This document shows positions 8,231 through 16,028 of a stretch of DNA of 21,447 bases, one piece after another. Position 1 is the first letter of the stretch; the number at the start of each line of letters is the position of its first letter. Below the pieces are notes generated by a model that worked only from the letters and a program-made list of their open reading frames with translations, did no database searches and was not told the DNA's origin. The DNA is from a bacterium (GTDB taxonomy: Bacteria > Margulisbacteria > Marinamargulisbacteria > SXXA01), in assembly GCA_018402095.1 (NCBI GenBank), contig JAGYJO010000003.1, forward strand, positions 1 through 21,447, given 5' to 3'. A program made the translations under genes and the position numbers.

Positions 8231-8979
8231 TGAGTCAGAAAATCAACCTCAAACTGAAGGTTTGGCGCCAAAAGAACACGAGTAGTTCTGGTAACTTTGA
8301 AACCTACAAAGTGACAACAGATACAGATGCTTCTTTTCTCGAAATGTTGGATGTTGTGAACGAAGAACTGATCGTTTCTGGTAAAGAGCCGATTGCGTTT
8401 GATCATGACTGTCGTGAAGGTATTTGTGGGATGTGCGGTGCGGTTGTCAACGGACAGCCCCATGGCCCACAGCGTAAAACGACCTTGTGTCAGTTGCACA
8501 TGCGTAAATTCAAAGATGGTGACAGTATTGTTCTGGAACCGTTTCGTGCGAGAGCTATGCCTGTCGTGAAAGACTTGGTTGTGGACCGTTCTGCGTTTGA
8601 TCGTGTGGTTCAGGCGGGTGGTTATGTGTCCGTGAAAACGGGTGGCGTGCCAGATGCCAATGCGATTGCAATTTCAAAAGAAAATTCAGACTTGGCGATG
8701 GATGCGGCTCAGTGTATTGGCTGTTCGGCTTGTGTCGCGGCCTGCCCCAATGCGTCTGCGATGTTGTTTGTGTCTGCAAAAGTGAGTCATTTGGCACTAT
8801 TGCCACAAGGTCAGCCTGAGCGTCATAGCAGAGCCAAACAAATGGTGATGCAGATGGATAAAGAAGGCTTTGGTAATTGTTCTAACGAATACGAGTGCGA
8901 AGCTGCTTGTCCCAAAGGGATTAGCGTGTCCAATATCGCCCGTATGAACCGTGACTACCTGAAAGCTGGCTTGTCTTAA
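8230..8979 (+). CDS. sdhB: Succinate dehydrogenase / fumarate reductase iron-sulfur subunit
   Basis: 249 residues. It carries electrons from SdhA to the SdhC haems through three clusters. The N-terminal ferredoxin domain has Cys61, Cys66, Cys69 and Cys87 (CREGICGMCG...TLC) for [2Fe-2S]. The C-terminal part has CIGCSACVAACPN and CSNEYECEAACPKGI for [4Fe-4S] and [3Fe-4S]. A clear AAGGAG lies in the last sdhA codons before the ATG, and start and stop overlap as TAATG. Its own stop also overlaps the gmhA ATG by one base. Confidence 0.97.
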   Translation: MSQKINLKLKVWRQKNTSSSGNFETYKVTTDTDASFLEMLDVVNEELIVSGKEPIAFDHDCREGICGMCGAVVNGQPHGPQRKTTLCQLHMRKFKDGDSIVLEPFRARAMPVVKDLVVDRSAFDRVVQAGGYVSVKTGGVPDANAIAISKENSDLAMDAAQCIGCSACVAACPNASAMLFVSAKVSHLALLPQGQPERHSRAKQMVMQMDKEGFGNCSNEYECEAACPKGISVSNIARMNRDYLKAGLS

Positions 8980-9608
8980 TGAGTGGGATCGAAAGGGCGA
9001 AGCCCTTTCAAAAAAACAATAGCCCTGCGCCCTTGGGCGCAGGGCCCCGTGCCGCGTTAGCGGCACTCCAAGCCTTCATCGCTGATGAAAAAAACCTCAT
9101 CGCTATCGACGCCCTCGCCGAGATGATGGCCACCGCCTATAAATCCGGTGGCAAGGTCATGTTCTGTGGCAACGGGGGCAGCATGTGTGATGCGATGCAC
9201 GCAGCTGAAGAACTAACGGGGCGTTTTCATAGAGACCGTCCTGCGTTGCCGGCTATTGCGTTTTCCAATCAAGGGCATTTGACTTGTGTGGGGAATGACT
9301 ATGGGTTTGATGCCATTTTTTCTCGAGGGGTAGAGGCCTTTGCCAAACCTGGTGATGTTTTGGTCGGCATGACGACAAGTGGGAACTCTCCAAATATCAT
9401 AACGGCTATTGATGCGGCGAAAGCCCGGGATGTGCGGACGGTAGCCTTGCTTGGCAAAGATGGCGGTAAATTACATGGCCATTGCGACTTGGAGATTATC
9501 GTTCCGGGCGCCACGACCGACCGTATCCAAGAATTGCACATGATGATTTTGCATTGTGCCATCGAAGGTGTTGAAGAACGGTTGTTTTTTGGTGGCGTAG
9601 AAAAATAA
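8979..9608 (+). CDS. gmhA: Phosphoheptose isomerase (sedoheptulose-7-phosphate isomerase), SIS domain
   Basis: 209 residues against about 192 in E. coli. GmhA converts sedoheptulose 7-phosphate to D-glycero-D-manno-heptose 7-phosphate, the first step to LPS heptose. The match is clear from residue ~25 on: GGKVMFCGNGGS (57-68), AEELTGRF with catalytic Glu78, CVGNDYGF, TTSGNSPNII, GKDGGKL and RIQELHMMILH with catalytic His192. The first ~24 residues (MSGIERAKPFQKNNSPAPLG...) have no counterpart in the family and are encoded by the hairpin cluster at 8991-9066. ATG 8979 overlaps the sdhB stop. An in-frame TTG at 9033 is an alternative start, but none lies outside the repeat until ATG 9121, which would cut into the domain. 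Confidence 0.93.
   Translation: MSGIERAKPFQKNNSPAPLGAGPRAALAALQAFIADEKNLIAIDALAEMMATAYKSGGKVMFCGNGGSMCDAMHAAEELTGRFHRDRPALPAIAFSNQGHLTCVGNDYGFDAIFSRGVEAFAKPGDVLVGMTTSGNSPNIITAIDAAKARDVRTVALLGKDGGKLHGHCDLEIIVPGATTDRIQELHMMILHCAIEGVEERLFFGGVEK
8991..9066. repeat. Three consecutive perfect hairpins inside the 5' end of gmhA
   Basis: Hairpin 1: GAAAGGGC (8991-8998), loop GAA, GCCCTTTC (9002-9009). Hairpin 2: an 11-bp perfect stem 9022-9032 / 9035-9045 (GCCCTGCGCCC) with a TT loop. Hairpin 3: GTGCCGC (9049-9055), loop GTTA, GCGGCAC (9060-9066). Hairpin 1 with its leading GTGGGATC resembles the core of the dispersed repeat at 14013, 17231 and 4361. The whole block is in frame with gmhA. It could act as a transcription attenuator or mRNA stabiliser between sdhB and gmhA. 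Confidence 0.85.
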
Positions 9609-9688
9609 TAAATATATTAACCTCACAGGAGAAACTGTTTTCGAATTCTTCGCGCCCATTAATTTTTGAGGTTGCGGATGAGGAATTT

Positions 9689-10315
9689 TTGTGGCCCTAT
9701 GGGGTTAGCGCTACGTGTTTTATCGTAACCTATTTAGGTGTGTTTTATGCGGTGACGGCCAAGCATTGCGTTCATTCCGAAAATCCAAATAGCGTACGTA
9801 TTTATTCCCAATCACACCCAACCATCAAAACGCATTCGTTCCTGCCAATTAATAGATACTACGCTGGGGATGATGTCGATATTGCTGTTTTTCGGATAGA
9901 TGAATCACATAGAAATGAATGTGAACTAATAGAATATGTGGACTTAGCCGAATCGACTATTTCTGTTCAAGAATTATCAGAGAGTGCTCGCTTGTTTTAT
10001 AGCGGTTATCCGTATGATCTGAATGTAATAGACTATGAGAAAAAATCAATTAAGACCCAGAGATTTATCGGCTATGGTTGCTATTCTTGTAAATTACAGG
10101 AGGGGCGTCATAAACTTTTTTTTGATCCAGACGATTGTTTGACAACCAATAACAATCTAAGTGGTTCGCCTGTGTTTTATCGCCCAAATGGCAAGACCTC
10201 AAGCAGTAAATTATGTGGAATGTTAATTGAATCCAACAAATACCGCACTCATGGGGTATTTGTTGCTATAGATACTGTAATAAAATTCATTGATACAGCT
10301 CGGCAATTGGTCTGA
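9689..10315 (+). CDS. Trypsin-like serine protease, probably cytoplasmic; true start uncertain
   Basis: A chymotrypsin-fold peptidase with the triad in order: His in VTAKHCV, Asp in DDVDIAVFRID, Ser in NNLSGSPVF. No signal peptide or membrane segment is seen. The only ATG/GTG/TTG in frame is TTG 9689, yet protein-like sequence continues upstream in the same frame (SNSSRPLIFEVADEEFLW, from about 9641), as expected for the first beta-strand. The frame opens at 9575, after a TGA at 9572. A CAGGAG at 9626-9631 lies before a CTG at 9635, so a non-standard start or a lost ATG is possible. The gene is visibly more A+T-rich than its neighbours, hinting at acquisition. Its substrate is unknown. Confidence 0.75.
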   Translation: MWPYGVSATCFIVTYLGVFYAVTAKHCVHSENPNSVRIYSQSHPTIKTHSFLPINRYYAGDDVDIAVFRIDESHRNECELIEYVDLAESTISVQELSESARLFYSGYPYDLNVIDYEKKSIKTQRFIGYGCYSCKLQEGRHKLFFDPDDCLTTNNNLSGSPVFYRPNGKTSSSKLCGMLIESNKYRTHGVFVAIDTVIKFIDTARQLV

Positions 10316-10341
10316 TGAGGCGCGCTGCTTACTAGAACTCC

Positions 10342-10371
10342 TTGAACGCAGCTTCGCCACCGCGTTATACT
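10342..10371 (+). promoter_or_regulatory. Probable promoter of the Rpn-family gene, giving a very short leader
   Basis: TTGAAC (10342-10347), an 18-bp spacer and TATACT (10366-10371). Ten bases separate the hexamer from ATG 10382, and there is no Shine-Dalgarno, so the mRNA would start about 3-4 bases before the ATG. Confidence 0.5.
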
Positions 10372-10381
10372 TTTTATCACT

Positions 10382-11290
10382 ATGAAATTAAGTCCCCGAG
10401 TCGATTTTGCCTTTAAATTAATCTTTGAGCAAAACAAAGACATGCTGATGTCCTTGATCAACGCGGTGGTCTCTGAAAAAGACCAGGTGCAAGACATCGA
10501 GGTGAGGAATCCTTATACCCGTAAAGAAACCACCTTTGAGAAGTTTGCAGTTTTGGATATCAAAGCCCAAGCCACAAATGGTACTTATTATAATATCGAA
10601 GTGCAGGTGACGGATGACCTGCATTATGACAAACGTAGCCTGTATTACTGGGCAAAATTGTATACAGACCAAATGTTGGCGGGAGATACCTACGCGGATC
10701 TTCAAAAAACCATTGGGATTCATGTATTGAATTTTAGTTTGTTAGACGAAGAGAAGTATCACAACGTGTTTCACATCGTGAACACCGTGAGTGGGAAAAA
10801 ATTTAGCAATATGTTGGAGCTGCACTACATTGAGCTACCAAAAGTGCCCACCGATTTTGCCTATATTCAGAATGCCTTGGACCGATGGTCTTCTTTTTTG
10901 GCCAGAGCAGAGAGATACACCGAACGTGATTTGCCTGATGTGTGGTCCCTGGACCCGATGATCCGAAAAGCGATGGGAATCTTTGAAAGTACCCGACTTG
11001 ATGAGGCTGACCGTCAGACCTACGAAGCCCGTTTGAAATGGTTGCGTGATGAGACCAGTGCCTTGGAAACGAAGTACACCAAGGGCAGAATAGATGGATT
11101 GGTAGAAGGTCGCATCGAAGGCCGGATCGAAGGCCGCCGCGAAGGGATGATCGAGGGCTTGCTCGAGGGAAAATTAGAAGGGAAATTAGAAGGGAAATTA
11201 GAGGCAACGTTGGACGTGGCGCGTGCTATGGCGGCCAAGGGTATCGATGCGGAAGTAATCCGTGGAATTACCGGGCTAGACGCCTGGTAG
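10382..11290 (+). CDS. Rpn-family recombination-promoting nuclease / putative transposase (PD-(D/E)XK)
   Basis: 302 residues. The N-terminal two-thirds is the PD-(D/E)XK nuclease-family transposase domain. It opens with the family-typical SPRVDFAFKLIFEQNKD and contains a likely metal site Asp59 (VLDIKAQ) and Glu73-x-Gln75 (NIEVQV). Characterised Rpn proteins are DNA endonucleases that promote RecA-independent recombination. The C-terminal ~70 residues are a Gly-Glu-Arg/Lys repeat (GRIEGRIEGRREGMIEGLLE, then three GKLE units) followed by a small helical end (AKGIDAEVIRGITGL), both usual in this family. No insertion-sequence ends flank it. The stop directly abuts the stop of the convergent gene, with zero bases between. 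Confidence 0.9.
   Translation: MKLSPRVDFAFKLIFEQNKDMLMSLINAVVSEKDQVQDIEVRNPYTRKETTFEKFAVLDIKAQATNGTYYNIEVQVTDDLHYDKRSLYYWAKLYTDQMLAGDTYADLQKTIGIHVLNFSLLDEEKYHNVFHIVNTVSGKKFSNMLELHYIELPKVPTDFAYIQNALDRWSSFLARAERYTERDLPDVWSLDPMIRKAMGIFESTRLDEADRQTYEARLKWLRDETSALETKYTKGRIDGLVEGRIEGRIEGRREGMIEGLLEGKLEGKLEGKLEATLDVARAMAAKGIDAEVIRGITGLDAW
11165..11203 (+). repeat. Three tandem copies of a 12-bp unit in the Rpn C-terminus
   Basis: The unit GGGAAATTAGAA occurs three times in a row, with small differences in the first and last copy. It encodes GKLE-GKLE-GKLE. Less exact 12-bp units (GAAGGCCG.ATC type) precede it from about 11094. Because the unit is a multiple of three, copy changes by slippage would keep the frame. 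Confidence 0.75.
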
Positions 11291-12229
11291 CTAGGTGCTT
11301 ATCCGTCCTGCAAAATAAGGAATCGTCAGCTTCAGTCCTGCTTCGAGTTGTATCGTCGGCTCCCATCCATATGTGGCTTTTGCCAATGTGATGTCTGGTT
11401 GGCGTACCTTTGGGTCATCTGACGGTAATGGAAGATACTGCAGCTCAGATGATGATCCGGTGAGTTGGATGACTTTTTCGGCCAATGCTTTGACTGTGAA
11501 TTCATTGGGGTTGCCTAAATTTACAGGGCCTTGGAAGTGTTCATGTGTCATGGCGGCGATGAGGCCATCCAAGAGATCTGCGACATAACAAAAAGACCGG
11601 GTCTGACTGCCGTCCCCATAGAGTGTAAGTGGCTGGTTTTGTAACGCCTGCATGATGAAATTGCTAACCACGCGACCATCTTCAGGATCCATTTCTGGGC
11701 CGTATGTATTAAAGATCCGTACAATCCGAGCATCAATACCCCACTGACGGACGGCGTCTACAGCGAGCGTTTCTCCTGCGCGTTTGCCTTCGTCATAGCA
11801 GCTGCGCATGCCGATGGTGTTGACGTTTCCCCAGTAGCTTTCGGGTTGTGGGTGGACATGGGGATCGCCATATATTTCTGATGTGGATGCGATGATCAGG
11901 CGTGCGCCTGTTTTTTTCGCGAGCTCCAGTGCGTTGTATGTGCCCCAAATAGCCGTGCGCATGGTGGCCAAGGGGTCTGCTTGGTAGCGAGGGGGCGATG
12001 CGGGGCAAGCCAGGTGGTAGATCTGTTCGCAATCGACATGGAAGGGTTCTGTGACGTCATGCGTGACCAATGTGTAATGGGGGGTGTTTTGAAATTTAAG
12101 TATCGTATGTTTTTCGGAAGACGCGAAATTGTCGAGGCAAGTCACGTGGTGACCTGTGGTCAAGAGTCTTTTTGTGAGATTTTTGCCGATAAACCCCGCG
12201 CCGCCTGTGATGAGGATTTTTTTAGTCAT
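11291..12229 (-). CDS. UDP-glucuronic acid decarboxylase-like short-chain dehydrogenase (UXS family)
   Basis: 312 residues, extended SDR fold. The NAD site GGAGFIG is at residues 9-15. The catalytic pair Tyr145-x3-Lys149 lies in GMRSCYDEGKRAGETL. Strings typical of UDP-glucuronate decarboxylases are YHLACPASPPRYQADPL, STSEIYGDP, YWGNVN and IVRIFNTYGPEMDPEDGRVV. The expected reaction is UDP-glucuronate to UDP-xylose plus CO2, for surface polysaccharide. Other NAD-dependent epimerase/dehydratases are similar, so the exact substrate is inferred. No UDP-glucose dehydrogenase gene lies in the window. The ATG at 12229 has no Shine-Dalgarno but a promoter-like -10 just before it. Confidence 0.88.
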   Translation of the reverse strand: MTKKILITGGAGFIGKNLTKRLLTTGHHVTCLDNFASSEKHTILKFQNTPHYTLVTHDVTEPFHVDCEQIYHLACPASPPRYQADPLATMRTAIWGTYNALELAKKTGARLIIASTSEIYGDPHVHPQPESYWGNVNTIGMRSCYDEGKRAGETLAVDAVRQWGIDARIVRIFNTYGPEMDPEDGRVVSNFIMQALQNQPLTLYGDGSQTRSFCYVADLLDGLIAAMTHEHFQGPVNLGNPNEFTVKALAEKVIQLTGSSSELQYLPLPSDDPKVRQPDITLAKATYGWEPTIQLEAGLKLTIPYFAGRIST

Positions 12230-12239
12230 AAGTGTTTGT

Positions 12240-12269
12240 ATTAAACCGTTTAAGCAGATTGTTGGGCAA
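12240..12269 (-). promoter_or_regulatory. Probable promoter of the UXS gene, very short leader
   Basis: On the minus strand: TTGCCC (12269-12264), an 18-bp spacer and TTTAAT (12245-12240). Ten bases then separate it from the ATG at 12229. No ribosome binding site is seen. Confidence 0.5.
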
Positions 12270-12324
12270 GTGTTCCTTGTCTCTCTTTGTTTATAGTCCC
12301 CCTATTCTTTTTTTTATTTTCTAG

Positions 12325-12330
12325 TACAAT
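12325..12330 (+). promoter_or_regulatory. Possible -10 element of recN, leaderless arrangement
   Basis: TACAAT lies 8 bases before the recN ATG (12339). The -35 region is only a T-rich tract (CTATTC at the expected place). No Shine-Dalgarno is present. No LexA-like palindrome was recognised. Confidence 0.35.
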
Positions 12331-12338
12331 GACAGTCC

Positions 12339-13988
12339 ATGATTCAACAACTTTCTCTGAAAAACTTTGGGATTATTTCCCAGGCAACGATTCATTTTGA
12401 TGCGGGGTTTACAGCGGTTACCGGGGAAACTGGGGCTGGTAAATCTTTGATCATCGATGCGATTGGGCTTTTGATCGGTCGTGCGGGCAGTGATGACTGG
12501 ATCAAGACGGGCGAATCAGAAGCCTTTGTAGAGGGTGTTTTTACACTGAAACACATCCCTGAAAGCCTCCAGGATTTGGTGGATACAGATGGCGTTTGTA
12601 TTGTGCAGCGTCGTTTGGTGCGTGGTCGTTCGAGTATGGCCAAGCTAAATCAAAACACCGTGCCACTGAAGTTTTTGAGAGAAGCGATGGCTGACGTCGT
12701 ACAGCTGGTGGGTCAGCATGATATGTTCGCGCTTTTCAAAACAGATGAGCAGCGACAACTCTTGGACAACTTGTTGATGGCCAACCCTGCCTCTGCCGCG
12801 TTGTTTGCAGAGTATGCCAAACACTATGAGGCCTATCGTTCTATTTTGGCACTTTTGGATATCGATGATAGTGCACAAACAAAGTGGGAGCGAGAAGCCG
12901 ATTTCTTGCGGTTTCAATTGGAGGATCTTGCCAAATACAAATTAGATCCAGATGAAGAGTTACAGCTTTTAGAAAAAAAACAACATTTTAAAAAGCAGTA
13001 TGCGCTGTCTCAATTGGCGGATGGCGCTTTGGATAACTTGGACAAAGCTTTGGCGCATTTGATGGAAGTTGTGCATCCCCTGCAGAAAATATCTGAGCTA
13101 GATGAGGCCTTGCAGCCGGCCTGTGAACAGCTCTATGGTGTGCGTGTCACAACGGATGAGTTACAGAGTAGTTTGGTTACAATGTTGGCTGGTATTGAAC
13201 GGGTATCGGATGCGGATTTTGATGCGATTGAATCTCGTTTGGATGTGTTGTTGAAATTGCGTCTCAAATACAAGGTTGGCACCATTTATGAATTGTGTGA
13301 ACGCAAAAAGAGCTATGAAGCTGAGTTGGCATCGCTAGAGAGAAAACAATCAGAGATCGTCGATGCAAAATCGAAACTTCTAGAAGTCTCCGCCACGTTG
13401 CGGGCCTTAGCGGCGAAAATCACGGTTGCACGCCAGTCGTTGGCTGAGCTTTTGTCTCACCGAATAGAGACCAGTCTTCAGGAATTGCAGTTTTTGCAAA
13501 GCCAGTTTGAAATTAAAATTTTGCCAGACCCAGAACGACTTTCTGCGACGGGACAAGATACGGTTCAGTTTTTGTTGTCGGTGAATCCGGGAGATTCGCC
13601 GAAACCGATGGAAAAAACGGCGTCTGGGGGGGAGTTGTCTCGGGTCTTTTTGGCGCTGAAAACAGTACTCAGAGACAGTAGCCCTGTGTCTCTGATGATT
13701 TTTGATGAAGTGGATACGGGGATCGGTGGGCTGACGGCCAGTAGTGTGGGGACTTATTTGGCGAAATTGGCAGGCGTTACAGGCGGGCGCGTGCCCGATT
13801 CTCAGGTGTTTTGTGTGACGCATTTGCCTCAAATTGCGATGCAGGCGACAACGCATATCCACGTGCTAAAATACCAGGAAAATGATGATACAAAAGTGGT
13901 TCTTAAGAAATTGGATGGCGCTGAAGCAAAGCAGGAATTGCAACGGATGATGGGTGGCAACGTGGTGATACAGGAGCTCTTGCGATAG
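12339..13988 (+). CDS. recN: DNA repair protein RecN (SMC-like ATPase)
   Basis: 549 residues, the full family length of about 550. RecN acts at DNA double-strand breaks during recombinational repair. Walker A is GETGAGKS at residues 29-36. A coiled-coil stretch rich in Glu/Lys/Leu runs from about 160 to 370. The ABC signature is ASGGELSRVFLALK and Walker B is SLMIFDEVDTGIGG, followed by VFCVTHLPQIA. All nucleotide-binding parts are intact. The gene is divergent from the UXS gene and followed by a hairpin repeat that probably separates it from glmS. Confidence 0.96.
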   Translation: MIQQLSLKNFGIISQATIHFDAGFTAVTGETGAGKSLIIDAIGLLIGRAGSDDWIKTGESEAFVEGVFTLKHIPESLQDLVDTDGVCIVQRRLVRGRSSMAKLNQNTVPLKFLREAMADVVQLVGQHDMFALFKTDEQRQLLDNLLMANPASAALFAEYAKHYEAYRSILALLDIDDSAQTKWEREADFLRFQLEDLAKYKLDPDEELQLLEKKQHFKKQYALSQLADGALDNLDKALAHLMEVVHPLQKISELDEALQPACEQLYGVRVTTDELQSSLVTMLAGIERVSDADFDAIESRLDVLLKLRLKYKVGTIYELCERKKSYEAELASLERKQSEIVDAKSKLLEVSATLRALAAKITVARQSLAELLSHRIETSLQELQFLQSQFEIKILPDPERLSATGQDTVQFLLSVNPGDSPKPMEKTASGGELSRVFLALKTVLRDSSPVSLMIFDEVDTGIGGLTASSVGTYLAKLAGVTGGRVPDSQVFCVTHLPQIAMQATTHIHVLKYQENDDTKVVLKKLDGAEAKQELQRMMGGNVVIQELLR

Positions 13989-14012
13989 TGCTGCAAGTTT
14001 TCGGTTTTACAA

Positions 14013-14040
14013 GCGGGATCCAAAGGGTGTCAGCCCTTTG
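14013..14040 (+). terminator. Hairpin between recN and glmS, a copy of the dispersed repeat core
   Basis: GCGGGATC followed by CAAAGGG (14021-14027), loop TGTCAG, CCCTTTG (14034-14040), then TTATT and an A-run. The stem is perfect over 7 bp, but the T-run is poor, so termination efficiency is uncertain. The same core occurs at 17231-17258 with one base different. Confidence 0.55.
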
Positions 14041-14084
14041 TTATTAAAAAATATCACTTTGAGTGACACAAAAAGGAAAGAAAT

Positions 14085-15911
14085 ATGTGCGGAATAGTTG
14101 GGTATGTTGGGGACAGAAATATGGAGTCGGTGTTGCTGGTGGGGCTCGAGCGTTTGAGCTACCGCGGCTATGACTCTTCTGGGATAGCGACTATTTCTGG
14201 TGGCGAGCTTAGTTATTGGCGGACACCGGGTAAATTGCATGAGCTCGAAAAAGTGCTGCAAAACATGAGCATCCGTGGGACGGTTGGTATTGGGCATACC
14301 CGTTGGTCTACACACGGGGAGCCTACGGAAGTCAACGCACACCCACAGGTGAGTACCAATGGAAAAGTAGCGATTGTGCACAATGGGATTATTGAAAACT
14401 ATTTGTCGCTCAAAAATAAGTTGTCTGCAGAAGGTTTTCTGTTTCGGTCTCAAACAGACTCGGAAGTGATTGCTCACCTGATTGATCGTTATTTGCAAAC
14501 GGACCTGGCCGCAGCTGTTGAGCGTGCCGTTTTGGACTTGGAAGGGACTTTTGCGATTGCGGTTATCGCTGAAAACCAGCCGGATCGCATTATCGTTGCC
14601 AAAAAAGGGAGCCCGCTTATTATTGGTGTGGGCAAAAAAGAAAACTTTATCTCGTCGGATATCCATGCGCTTGCGCCACATACCAAAGAAATTATGTATT
14701 TGGATGATCATGAGTTGGCGATTATTGAGGCGAACAGTGTCATCGTGAAAAAAATAAATGGGGCACAGGTTACCAAAGAAGTGCATACAATTACGTGGGA
14801 TGAAGTGGTTGCGGACAAAGGTGGCTACGATCACTACATGCTCAAAGAAATTCATGAGCAACCCAGTGTGATTCGCAATATTATTTCCAAGATGGTAAGC
14901 CCTGATAATGCGTTGATTTTTGATAAACTCCACATTTCCAATGGGGATTTAAACAAAACCAATCGCTTGATCATTCAAGCCTGTGGAACGTCTTGGCACG
15001 CGGGCCTGGTTGCCAAATATATGTTGGAAAATTATGCACGTGTTTTGACAGAAGTGGATATTTCTTCGGAGTTTCGCTATCGCCATATGTTGTCTGAAGG
15101 GCATGCGATTGTCGCGGCTATTTCTCAGTCGGGTGAAACGGCGGATACGCTTGCTTGCTTGCGTGAAGCCAAGAGTAAGTTTTTTAAGGTATTGGCCTTT
15201 GTGAATGTCAAAGGCTCTAGTATTGATCGCGAATCTGATGGTGTGGTGTATTCCTATGCTGGCCAAGAGGTTGGTGTCGCGTCGACCAAGAACTATATTG
15301 CACAACTGGTGACCTTGTACTTGTTCACCATTCATTTGGCGGTATTGCGGTGGACTTTGTCCAAAGAAGACGCGGTCAAGATGACGAATGCCCTCAAACG
15401 TGTCCCTGATTGTATTGAAAAAATATTGAGCCAAGTAGAGAAGATTCGTGCCATTGCCGAAAAATATGCATATTCCAAAGAATTTCTGTTTATTGGACGT
15501 GGGGTGAATTACCCATCGGCATTGGAAGGCGCTTTGAAGCTCAAAGAAATTTCTTATATTCATGCGACGGGTTATGCTGCTGGTGAGTTGAAACATGGTC
15601 CGATTGCGTTGATCGACAAAAACTTGCCGGTTGTTTGTATTGCGACGAAGTCCAGTACCTACGACAAAATGTTGAGTAATATTGAAGAAGTACGTGCCCG
15701 TAAAGGGCGGACGATCATTATTGCAACCGAAGGGGATACGAGTGTGCAGCATTTGGCCGAAGATATTATTTATATCCCTGAAATCGAAGAGGATTTGTCA
15801 CCTATTTTGGTGGCGGTTCCGTTGCAGTTGTTGTCGTATTACATTGCATTGAAGCTAGACTGTGACGTGGATCAACCCAGAAATTTGGCCAAAAGTGTTA
15901 CCGTGGAGTGA
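14085..15911 (+). CDS. glmS: Glutamine--fructose-6-phosphate aminotransferase (isomerizing)
   Basis: 608 residues. It makes glucosamine 6-phosphate for UDP-GlcNAc, and so for peptidoglycan and lipid A. The N-terminal glutaminase domain starts MCGIVGYVG with the catalytic Cys2 and contains HTRWSTHGEPTEVNAHPQ and HNGIIENY. Two SIS domains follow, with CGTSWHAGLVAKY and SQSGETADTLA in the first. The C-terminal tail ends DQPRNLAKSVTVE, the conserved GlmS ending. The ribosome site is AAGGAAAG, about 6 bases upstream. I saw no recognisable glmS ribozyme in the 96-base upstream gap, which is too short and holds the repeat hairpin. Confidence 0.97.
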   Translation: MCGIVGYVGDRNMESVLLVGLERLSYRGYDSSGIATISGGELSYWRTPGKLHELEKVLQNMSIRGTVGIGHTRWSTHGEPTEVNAHPQVSTNGKVAIVHNGIIENYLSLKNKLSAEGFLFRSQTDSEVIAHLIDRYLQTDLAAAVERAVLDLEGTFAIAVIAENQPDRIIVAKKGSPLIIGVGKKENFISSDIHALAPHTKEIMYLDDHELAIIEANSVIVKKINGAQVTKEVHTITWDEVVADKGGYDHYMLKEIHEQPSVIRNIISKMVSPDNALIFDKLHISNGDLNKTNRLIIQACGTSWHAGLVAKYMLENYARVLTEVDISSEFRYRHMLSEGHAIVAAISQSGETADTLACLREAKSKFFKVLAFVNVKGSSIDRESDGVVYSYAGQEVGVASTKNYIAQLVTLYLFTIHLAVLRWTLSKEDAVKMTNALKRVPDCIEKILSQVEKIRAIAEKYAYSKEFLFIGRGVNYPSALEGALKLKEISYIHATGYAAGELKHGPIALIDKNLPVVCIATKSSTYDKMLSNIEEVRARKGRTIIIATEGDTSVQHLAEDIIYIPEIEEDLSPILVAVPLQLLSYYIALKLDCDVDQPRNLAKSVTVE

Positions 15912-15915
15912 TTTT

Positions 15916-16024
15916 AAATCCCCCTCACTCCCCCTTTCTTTAAAGGGGGAGGTAAGCCTCACGTTACGTTGTAGCGATGTTCTGCCCCTCCCCTTTAAGA
16001 AAAGGGGAGGCGGGGAGGGGATTT
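15916..16024. repeat. MITE-like element with two inverted hairpins
   Basis: The 109-bp element fills the glmS-thioesterase gap. The outer ends are AAATCCCC (15916-15923) and GGGGATTT (16017-16024). Hairpin 1 has 10-bp arms 15928-15937 / 15942-15951 (CTCCCCCTTT) and loop CTTT. Hairpin 2 has 10-bp arms 15987-15996 / 16001-16010 (CCTCCCCTTT) and loop AAGA. The two halves are imperfect inverted copies, as in REPIN-type elements. It could terminate glmS transcription, and its right end supplies the purine-rich GGGGAGGGG before the next ATG. Confidence 0.8.
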
Positions 16025-16028
16025 TGTT

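Noticed and set aside
10382..11290. Rpn gene as a complete insertion sequence
   Set aside because: No terminal inverted repeats or target duplications were seen at either side; the stop abuts the UXS gene directly.
13989..14084. glmS ribozyme or riboswitch before glmS
   Set aside because: The 96-base gap is taken up by the repeat hairpin and a normal ribosome site; no ribozyme core was recognised.
14007..15752. Long minus-strand open frames opposite glmS (308 and 267 codons)
   Set aside because: They mirror the GlmS frame, have His/Phe/Arg-heavy compositions typical of antisense shadows and no recognisable motif, while GlmS is certain.
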